5,740 nucleotides of DNA from Opitutales bacterium (GTDB taxonomy: Bacteria > Verrucomicrobiota > Verrucomicrobiia > Opitutales > Intestinicryptomonadaceae), in assembly GCA_017526045.1 (NCBI GenBank), contig JAFXRX010000043.1, positions 1-5,740 of the forward strand. Direction: 5' to 3'. The notes under the pieces were generated by a model. It worked only from the letters and a program-made list of their open reading frames with translations, did no database searches and was not told the origin of the DNA. How positions within the stretch are numbered: position 1 is the stretch's first letter; each line of letters begins with the position of its first letter. A program made the position numbers and the translations under genes. This document shows, piece after piece, positions 1 through 4,711 of this stretch.

Positions 1-213
1 CTCGATAAGGTCGCGCTTCGAGTGCGAGCTTAAAGACCAAAACTTCTGCAGGTCGCGCAAGTGCGAGGGCAGCGAATCCATCGGCGCGCGGAATTCCGCA
101 AACATCTCTGATGCAAAATTCTTAACCGCTGGCGGGACAATCAGACAAAACGCAACTATCGCAATAAAAATTCCGATATTCAAGCGCGCGGTGTTGCGTG
201 GAGCGGACGCCAA
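1..213 (-). CDS. mreC: Rod shape-determining protein MreC, N-terminal part (cut by window edge)
   Basis: Reading the minus strand after the mreB stop gives an open frame of exactly 71 codons from a TTG at 213-211 to the window edge, with no stop. The protein starts MASAPRNTARLN, then has one hydrophobic segment at about residues 11-30 (GIFIAIVAFCLIVPP). The part after that, with FRAPMDSLPSHLRDLQ at 41-56, looks like the start of the periplasmic helical region. One N-terminal membrane anchor followed by a coiled coil, directly downstream of mreB, is the standard MreC layout. MreC is a bitopic inner-membrane protein that links MreB filaments to the elongasome (MreD, RodA, PBP2) and wall synthesis. 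The TTG start is chosen because AAAGGGG lies 8 bases upstream and no ATG or GTG in this frame precedes the membrane segment; the first ATG (residue 37) lies after it. The gap to mreB is 15 bases, so the two are surely co-transcribed. The identity rests on position and topology more than on conserved motifs, because the beta-barrel domains are outside the window. Confidence 0.8.
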   Translation of the reverse strand, partial: MASAPRNTARLNIGIFIAIVAFCLIVPPAVKNFASEMFAEFRAPMDSLPSHLRDLQKFWSLSSHSKRDLIE

Positions 214-221
214 GATTCAAG

Positions 222-228
222 CCCCTTT
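222..228 (-). promoter_or_regulatory. Shine-Dalgarno site of mreC
   Basis: Minus-strand AAAGGGG begins right after the mreB stop codon and ends 8 bases before the TTG at 213-211. This purine run decides the non-ATG start of mreC. Another TTG at 220-218 lies in a different frame and too close to the site. Confidence 0.6.
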
Positions 229-1248
229 TCAGGAGTTTTCGTTAGCCCACCAGGAAAGGTCGTTCAAAACCTTGCCCGTGCCGTTTGCGACCGCGTTCAA
301 GGGCTCGTCGGCGGCAAAGCACGGGATGAGCGTGCGGTCGGTAATCCTCAAATTGAGGTTTCTGATAAGAGAGCCGCCGCCCGCGAGGACGATGCCCTTG
401 TCGACCAAGTCCGCGCTGAGCTCGGGCGGGCAGTGCTCGAGAGCCTCGCCGATGACGTCGGTTATCTTGTTGAAAGTCTCGTCCAAAGCCTCGCGGATTT
501 CCTGCGAGGTGATTTGAAGGGTCTTGGGCAGCCCAGCGACGCTGTCTCGCCCCTTGACTTCCATTGTAAGCTCGTGTTCGAGCGGAAAAGCTGAGCCGAT
601 TTTTATCTTGATTTCCTCCGCCATTCTGACGCCTATCATCAAATTGTAGGCGCGCTTCATGTACTGGATGATTTCGTCGTCGATTTTGTCGCCGCCCACG
701 CGCACGCTCTTTGCGAACACGACGCCAGCCAATGAAATGATTGCGACTTCAGTCGTGCCACCGCCTATGTCGACAATCATGGAGGCTGTCGGCTCCCAAA
801 CCGGAAGCCCCACGCCGATGGCTGCCGCGAGAGGCTCGTCCAAAAGGTACACAAGGCGCGCGCCCGCGCGGATTGCCGACTCTTTAACCGCCCTGCGCTC
901 CACCTCGGTGATGCCGGAGGGAACCGCCACTACGACGCGCGGCGCGGTGAATTTAAGGTGGGTGTTGGCCTTGTTTATGAAGTAGCGCAGCATGGCCTCG
1001 GTTATTTCAAAGTCGGCAATGACGCCGTCTTTCATCGGGCGCAGGGCTGTTATGTTGCCCGGGGTTCTGCCAAGCATGCGCTTTGCCTTTTCGCCGACTG
1101 CCAAGACTTTTTTGGAATTGTTGTAAACCGCGACGACGCTCGGCTCGCTCAAAATCACGCCCCTGTCCTTGGCGTAAACGAGAGTGTTTGCCGTTCCCAA
1201 GTCGATGCCGATGTCGTTGGAAAATAATCCTTGAATTAAGCCTGCCAT
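229..1248 (-). CDS. mreB: Rod shape-determining protein MreB (bacterial actin)
   Basis: A full-length MreB of 339 residues, close to the usual 330-350. MreB is the actin-like ATPase that forms membrane-bound filaments and guides lateral peptidoglycan synthesis with MreC, MreD, RodZ, RodA and PBP2. The short N-terminal stretch MAGLIQGLFS is amphipathic, as in membrane-binding MreBs. The phosphate-1 loop is GIDLGTANT at 14-22. The DEPLAAAIG segment at 137-145 includes Glu138, the expected catalytic glutamate. The phosphate-2 loop is DIGGGTTEV at 160-168, and the adenosine motif is VLAGGGSL at 287-294. RMAEEIKIKIGSA at 208-220 is also typical. The ATG at 1248-1246 is supported by AGAAGG 6 bases upstream and by alignment of the N-terminus with known MreBs. 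mreC follows after 15 bases. A good promoter lies about 50-78 bases upstream of the start. All motifs are intact; this is not the non-polymerising homologue of wall-less lineages. Confidence 0.98.
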   Translation of the reverse strand: MAGLIQGLFSNDIGIDLGTANTLVYAKDRGVILSEPSVVAVYNNSKKVLAVGEKAKRMLGRTPGNITALRPMKDGVIADFEITEAMLRYFINKANTHLKFTAPRVVVAVPSGITEVERRAVKESAIRAGARLVYLLDEPLAAAIGVGLPVWEPTASMIVDIGGGTTEVAIISLAGVVFAKSVRVGGDKIDDEIIQYMKRAYNLMIGVRMAEEIKIKIGSAFPLEHELTMEVKGRDSVAGLPKTLQITSQEIREALDETFNKITDVIGEALEHCPPELSADLVDKGIVLAGGGSLIRNLNLRITDRTLIPCFAADEPLNAVANGTGKVLNDLSWWANENS

Positions 1249-1254
1249 TTTATG

Positions 1255-1260
1255 CCTTCT
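1255..1260 (-). promoter_or_regulatory. Shine-Dalgarno site of mreB
   Basis: Minus-strand AGAAGG lies 6 bases before the mreB ATG, differing from AGGAGG at one position. It fixes the mreB start and contrasts with the plus-strand genes of this window, which lack such a site. Confidence 0.6.
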
Positions 1261-1297
1261 GTTTTTTGGAAAAGATTTCTTTGTAAATTCTGAAACA

Positions 1298-1326
1298 ATA
1301 ATCTTGATAAATTGTCAATTTGTCAA
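1298..1326 (-). promoter_or_regulatory. Probable housekeeping-sigma promoter of mreBC
   Basis: On the minus strand a perfect -35 box TTGACA (1326-1321) is followed by a 17-base spacer and GATTAT (1303-1298), which matches the -10 consensus TATAAT at 4 of 6 positions. Transcription would start near 1291, giving a leader of about 43 bases that includes the mreB ribosome site. A second TTGACA (1318-1313) sits 8 bases further in but has no acceptable -10 at 16-18 bases. The call comes from consensus matching alone. Confidence 0.55.
1311..1326 (+). repeat. Tandem 8-base repeat ATTGTCAA-TTTGTCAA in the divergent promoter region
   Basis: ATTGTCAA (1311-1318) is followed directly by TTTGTCAA (1319-1326), identical at 7 of 8 positions. 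Just upstream, TTGATAA (1304-1310) is nearly the inverted form: it pairs with TTGTCAA at 1312-1318 as a dyad with 6 of 7 matches around a central A. On the minus strand the second repeat supplies the mreB -35 box. It could be an operator or only a duplicated -35 element in AT-rich sequence; the sequence alone does not decide. Confidence 0.4.
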
Positions 1327-1331
1327 CATAG

Positions 1332-1337
1332 TATAAG
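1332..1337 (+). promoter_or_regulatory. Possible -10 box for the dsbD operon
   Basis: TATAAG on the plus strand matches TATAAT at 5 of 6 positions. The available -35-like elements are badly spaced: TTGTCA at 1312-1317 leaves 14 bases, and TTGATA at 1304-1309 leaves 22 (or 19 if TAGTAT at 1329-1334 is the -10). If it is used, transcription would begin near 1344, leaving fewer than 10 bases before the dsbD ATG, so the message would be almost leaderless. It lies only a few bases from the -35 box of the mreB promoter, so the two promoters would compete. Confidence 0.3.
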
Positions 1338-1352
1338 CGTTAATTTTTGCAA

Positions 1353-3035
1353 ATGAGAATTTTTTTATTTTTCATCCTGTCGGCGGCGGCGTGCTTTGCC
1401 TCGGAAGTCAAGCTTGCCCTAAGCCTCAATCCGCAGCGTATTTCCGCGGGCGAAGCCTTCGAGGCGGAGGCGAAATTTGAAATTCCCCAAGGGATGCACA
1501 TCTACGCCCAAGACCCGGGGCAAACGGGGCTTGCCACAGCCCTTGAATGGATTTTGCCGCAGGGCTTCGAGCTTGAAAGCCAAACATGGCAAGCTCCCGA
1601 AGAGAAGTTCGAAGAGGGCTTAAAAGTCTTTGTCTATGAAAGCGGCGCAAAAATTTCGGCAAAAATCCGCGCGCCGAAAAATTTCGGAGCCGCGGGGGAA
1701 ATCGGGCTGAAAGCCTCGTGGCTTGCCTGCTCAAAGACGCAGTGCATCCCGCAGTCCGCGCGGCTTTCCGCAAAAATCGAGCCTGCGGAAAATTCCGCGG
1801 CGAAATCGGGGGCGGTTTTTTACGAAATTTTGGGCGCGTTTTTGGGCGGGATAATCTTAAATTTGATGCCCTGCGTCTTCCCCGTAATCGGGCTAAAAAT
1901 TCTTTCGTTTGCAAAAGACGCGGGCAAGTCGAGAATGGCGGCGCTTGCAAACGCGGCGTTCTACAGCGCGGGGATTGTGGCAAGCTTTTGCGCGCTCGCA
2001 TTGGTTTTGATATGGCTTAAAAGCCTCGGCAGCGCAATCGGCTGGGGCTTCCAGCTGCAGGAGCCGCTCTTTGTGGCGTTTCTGGTTTTCCTTTTCTGCG
2101 CGATGGGCTTTGCGTTTTCGGGGCTTTTTGAAATCGGCGCAAGCCTGACATCGGCGGGCGGGAAAATTCCGCAAAAAAGCGGCAAGGGCGCCGCGTTTTT
2201 TTCCGGGGTATTGGCGGTAATTGTCGCAAGCCCATGCACCGCGCCTTTCATGGGCTCGGCTTTGGGTTTTGCCCTCGCCTCGGAGGCTTCGATTTTTTCC
2301 GCCCTTGCAATTTTCGCCGCGCTCGGGCTTGGAATGGCTTTCCCCTACGTCGCGCTTTCGGCAATCCCGAGCCTTGCTAAATTCATGCCGCGCCCCGGAG
2401 CTTGGCTTGAAACTTTCAAGCAGTTTTTGGCTTTCCCGCTTTTTGCGACCGCGATATGGCTTTTGTCGGTATTTTTAAAGGAGCGCGGCGCGGACGCTAT
2501 GGCGCAAATGCTCTTTGCCATACTCCTTCTTGCGTTTGCGCTGTGGCTTTTCGGCAAATACTCCCCGCCGGCAAACTCGGCAAAAAAACGGATTTTCGCG
2601 TTTGCAAGCCTTGCTGTTTTCGGCGGAATTTCCGCATATCTTGCATTCGATAGCGCGACATCTGGTATAGCCGAAAAAAAATCCGCGGACGCAAGCGCGT
2701 GGAGCGAAAGCCGCGTCGAAGAGCTGCGCAAAGAGGGCAAAATCGTTTACGCCGACTTCACCGCCTCGTGGTGCCTGACGTGCCTCGCCAACAAAAAGGC
2801 TGTTCTAAACACCGAAAAAATCAGAAATTTTTTCGGCGAAAACAATGTCGTTGTGCTTACCGCCGACTGGACAAGCAAAGACCCCGAAATAACAAAATAC
2901 CTAAAAAAATTCGGTCGCTCGGGAGTGCCGCTCAACATCGTTTTTTCGCCCGACTTCAAAAAGCCGCCCATAGTCCTGCCCGAAATTCTGACGGCGGGCG
3001 CGGTCATTGATGCGGTTGACAAAGCCAAATTTTAG
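1353..3035 (+). CDS. dsbD: Thiol:disulfide interchange protein DsbD (DsbD/ScsB type)
   Basis: Inner-membrane reductase that passes electrons from cytoplasmic thioredoxin across the membrane to periplasmic thiol proteins. From the ATG at 1353 it has 560 residues. A signal peptide (1-16, ending ACFA) is followed by an N-terminal DsbD-alpha-like domain (about 17-150) with the cysteine pair Cys126-Cys131. The core has about eight membrane helices (about 155-431) with the two redox cysteines in LMPCVFPV (Cys174) and ASPCTAPF (Cys295). The C-terminal thioredoxin-like domain (about 445-560) carries WCLTC (Cys474, Cys477) and a cis-proline in SGVP (Pro526). All six redox cysteines of the relay are present. 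WCLTC and the TADWTSKDPEI segment resemble ScsB-type proteins more than E. coli DsbD. An in-frame TTG two codons earlier (1347) is less likely, because the ATG gives a standard signal peptide. No Shine-Dalgarno site is visible. It is first in the plus-strand operon, 20 bases before lysA. The client proteins are not encoded here. Confidence 0.93.
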   Translation: MRIFLFFILSAAACFASEVKLALSLNPQRISAGEAFEAEAKFEIPQGMHIYAQDPGQTGLATALEWILPQGFELESQTWQAPEEKFEEGLKVFVYESGAKISAKIRAPKNFGAAGEIGLKASWLACSKTQCIPQSARLSAKIEPAENSAAKSGAVFYEILGAFLGGIILNLMPCVFPVIGLKILSFAKDAGKSRMAALANAAFYSAGIVASFCALALVLIWLKSLGSAIGWGFQLQEPLFVAFLVFLFCAMGFAFSGLFEIGASLTSAGGKIPQKSGKGAAFFSGVLAVIVASPCTAPFMGSALGFALASEASIFSALAIFAALGLGMAFPYVALSAIPSLAKFMPRPGAWLETFKQFLAFPLFATAIWLLSVFLKERGADAMAQMLFAILLLAFALWLFGKYSPPANSAKKRIFAFASLAVFGGISAYLAFDSATSGIAEKKSADASAWSESRVEELRKEGKIVYADFTASWCLTCLANKKAVLNTEKIRNFFGENNVVVLTADWTSKDPEITKYLKKFGRSGVPLNIVFSPDFKKPPIVLPEILTAGAVIDAVDKAKF

Positions 3036-3043
3036 TGTAGAGT
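3016..3043 (+). promoter_or_regulatory. Possible internal promoter for lysA
   Basis: A perfect TTGACA (3016-3021), inside the last codons of dsbD, is followed after 16 bases by TAGAGT (3038-3043), which matches TATAAT at 4 of 6 positions. Transcription would start near 3050, only about 6 bases before the lysA ATG. The -35 match may be chance, since it is part of coding sequence for Val-Asp-Lys, but the spacing is good and it lies where an independent lysA promoter would be expected. Confidence 0.33.
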
Positions 3044-3055
3044 CTTTTTGTATTT

Positions 3056-4312
3056 ATGGAAATTGAAAAATTGCACTTCCTGACTCCAGACTTGGCAAAA
3101 AAAATCGCCGAAGAATTTTCGACGCCCTGCTATGTGTACAGCGAAAGCGCGCTGATAGAACAGGCGCGCAAAGTTTTGGCATTCCCAAACGCCTTCGGCA
3201 TCACGCCTCGATACGCGATGAAGGCGGCGTCCAACGCCAACATTCTGCGGCTCTTCAACTCCCTCGGGCTGCACTTCGACGCCTCGAGCGAGTTTGAAGT
3301 CGAGCGCGCAATGCTCGCGGGAATAGAGCCAAGCCGCATATCGCTTTCAAGCCAGCAAAAGGCGGGCGACATCGCAAAGCTAAACGCCCTCGGCGTAAAG
3401 TACAACGCATGCTCGCTGTTGCAGCTCGAAGACTTCGGCAGGCGCGTTCCAAACGGCGAAGTCGGCGTACGCATAAACCCCGGGCTCGGCTCGGGCGGGA
3501 CAAACCGCACAAACGTCGGCGGCCCCGCCTCGTCCTTCGGGATTTGGCACGAATACATTCCGCAAATTTTCGAAACCGCAAAAAAATACGGGCTTAAAAT
3601 CGTAAGAATACACACGCACATCGGCTCGGGCTCCGACCCGAAAGTCTGGCAGAAAGTCGCTAAAATGAGCCTCGACACTGTCCGCAGGTTTGAGGACGTA
3701 AAAATCTTGAACATGGGCGGCGGCTTCAAAGTCGGCAGAATGATTGGCGAAAAGAGCACGGACTTGCAGGAGGTTGGCAAACCCGTCGCAGACCTCGTAA
3801 AAAATTTTGCGGACGAGACGGGGCGCAAGCTGCATTTTGAAATCGAGCCGGGCACGTTCTTGCTTGCAAACTGCGCATGCCTTTTAACGACAATCCAGGA
3901 TATTTGCGACACCGGCGCGGACGGCTACACTTTCCTGAAGCTCAATTCGGGCATGACGGAAATTCTGCGCCCCTCGCTTTACGGCGCGCAGCACCCGATT
4001 GTGGCAATCCCGCAAAACCCGACGGGAAAGGCAGTTTCTTACATCGTCTCGGGGCACTGCTGCGAAAGCGGCGACATCCTAACCCCCGCCGCGGGCGACC
4101 CCGAAGGCCTCAGCCCCCGCCTTATGCAGGAGGCTAAAATCGGCGACTTGTGCGCAATCGAAGGCGCGGGCGCGTACTGCTCGTCGATGCCCGCAAAGAA
4201 CTACAACTCCTACCCCGAAGCCTGCGAAGTTATGCTAAAAGCGGACGGCTCTTTAAAGCTAATCCGCCGCCGCCAGACGCTCGAACAAATTATCCAAAAC
4301 GAAATTCTATGA
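3056..4312 (+). CDS. lysA: Diaminopimelate decarboxylase (PLP-dependent, fold type III)
   Basis: Converts meso-diaminopimelate to L-lysine and CO2, the last step of lysine synthesis, in the cytoplasm. It has 418 residues, the usual length. The N-terminal PLP barrel has Lys56 in YAMKAASN, which forms the Schiff base, then HTHIGSGS with His188, and the glycine loop NMGGGFKVG (219-227) for the PLP phosphate. The C-terminal domain has ILRPSLYG (303-310), CCESGDIL (335-342) with Cys336 and Glu337 that complete the neighbouring subunit's active site, and GAGAYCSSMPAKNYNS with Tyr374. The motif usually read as EPGR is EPGT (264-267), so the common arginine is a threonine. The stretch GLGSGGTNRTNVGG (143-156) marks a distinct LysA subgroup that I recall from Verrucomicrobia-like genomes. 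The ATG is chosen because the frame has a TAG six codons upstream (3038-3040) and no other start after it. No Shine-Dalgarno site is seen. Its substrate is also the wall cross-linking residue. Another amino-acid decarboxylase of this fold is possible but less likely. Confidence 0.92.
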   Translation: MEIEKLHFLTPDLAKKIAEEFSTPCYVYSESALIEQARKVLAFPNAFGITPRYAMKAASNANILRLFNSLGLHFDASSEFEVERAMLAGIEPSRISLSSQQKAGDIAKLNALGVKYNACSLLQLEDFGRRVPNGEVGVRINPGLGSGGTNRTNVGGPASSFGIWHEYIPQIFETAKKYGLKIVRIHTHIGSGSDPKVWQKVAKMSLDTVRRFEDVKILNMGGGFKVGRMIGEKSTDLQEVGKPVADLVKNFADETGRKLHFEIEPGTFLLANCACLLTTIQDICDTGADGYTFLKLNSGMTEILRPSLYGAQHPIVAIPQNPTGKAVSYIVSGHCCESGDILTPAAGDPEGLSPRLMQEAKIGDLCAIEGAGAYCSSMPAKNYNSYPEACEVMLKADGSLKLIRRRQTLEQIIQNEIL

Positions 4313-4710
4313 TTTCATCGGAAACAAAAATCAGGGTGCGCTTTGCCGAAACCGACGCAATGCGCGTCGCCTACCACGGCAACTACTTCGCCTGGTTCGA
4401 AGTCTCGAGGGTCGAGATGCTCGACTCCGTCGGGCTTTCGTACAAAGAGCTCGACGCAAAGGGCTGCCACCTGCCCGTTCTCGAAGTCCATTCAAAGTTC
4501 ATCCGCCCGGCGAAGTTCGACGACGTCCTGACAATCCGCGCCTGCGTAAAGGAGCGCCCGGGCGTGAAAATCAAAATAGAATACGAGGTCTTTTGCGGCG
4601 ATGAAAAGCTCTGCGAAGGGTACACAATCCACGCTTTCGTAAACTCGCAGGGGGTTCCCATCAAGCCCCCCGCCGCGTTCATAAACAGGCTCCGCCAATA
4701 CTTCGACTGA
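4309..4710 (+). CDS. Acyl-CoA thioesterase, YbgC / 4-hydroxybenzoyl-CoA thioesterase type (hotdog fold)
   Basis: A 133-residue single-domain hotdog protein, the normal family length. The N-terminal signature is RVRFAETDAMRVAYHGNYF (9-27): Asp16 is the expected catalytic aspartate, and YHGNY is the family's conserved active-site loop. EVSRVEML (31-38), LPVLEV (55-60) and RPAKFDDVL (66-74) follow as in the family. These enzymes hydrolyse acyl-CoA thioesters in the cytoplasm, usually as tetramers; in Proteobacteria ybgC sits beside tol-pal, which is not seen here. The natural acyl group cannot be read from the sequence. The start at 4309 overlaps the lysA stop as ATGA and lies just before the conserved RVRF; the frame is open further upstream inside lysA, but that part looks nothing like a thioesterase. 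With no Shine-Dalgarno site, translation is probably coupled to lysA. An oddity is Arg19 where many relatives have Gly (DAMRVAYH against DAMGVVYH). The fold is certain; the substrate is unknown. Confidence 0.88.
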   Translation: MISSETKIRVRFAETDAMRVAYHGNYFAWFEVSRVEMLDSVGLSYKELDAKGCHLPVLEVHSKFIRPAKFDDVLTIRACVKERPGVKIKIEYEVFCGDEKLCEGYTIHAFVNSQGVPIKPPAAFINRLRQYFD

Positions 4711-4711
4711 C

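Noticed and set aside
191..517. A plus-strand open frame of 108 codons over the end of mreB and the mreC start.
   Set aside because: It is antisense to two well-supported genes and has no recognisable protein features.
1249..1352. A small RNA or riboswitch in the intergenic region, for example a lysine riboswitch for lysA.
   Set aside because: The region is about 100 bases, AT-rich, without strong stems, and upstream of dsbD rather than lysA; the lysA gap of 20 bases is far too short for a riboswitch.
1426..2001. A 191-codon minus-strand open frame opposite the start of dsbD.
   Set aside because: Arg- and Pro-rich translation typical of the reverse strand of a GC-rich gene; the dsbD frame has the signal peptide and the redox cysteines.
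2674..2681. A run of eight A in dsbD, and another at 3097-3104 near the lysA start, as possible slippage or frameshift sites.
   Set aside because: Both runs keep the true frame intact. No downstream stem or useful alternative product is evident, and A runs are common here because Lys is mostly AAA.
3036..3055. A terminator between dsbD and lysA, suggested by the T run at 3045-3049.
   Set aside because: No stem of useful length precedes the T run, and the gap is only 20 bases.
3130..3912. A 260-codon open frame on the minus strand, opposite lysA.
   Set aside because: It lies wholly inside lysA, its translation shows no recognisable domain and is rich in Ser, Pro and Cys, and lysA itself has all its catalytic motifs. 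It is a shadow of the codon bias.
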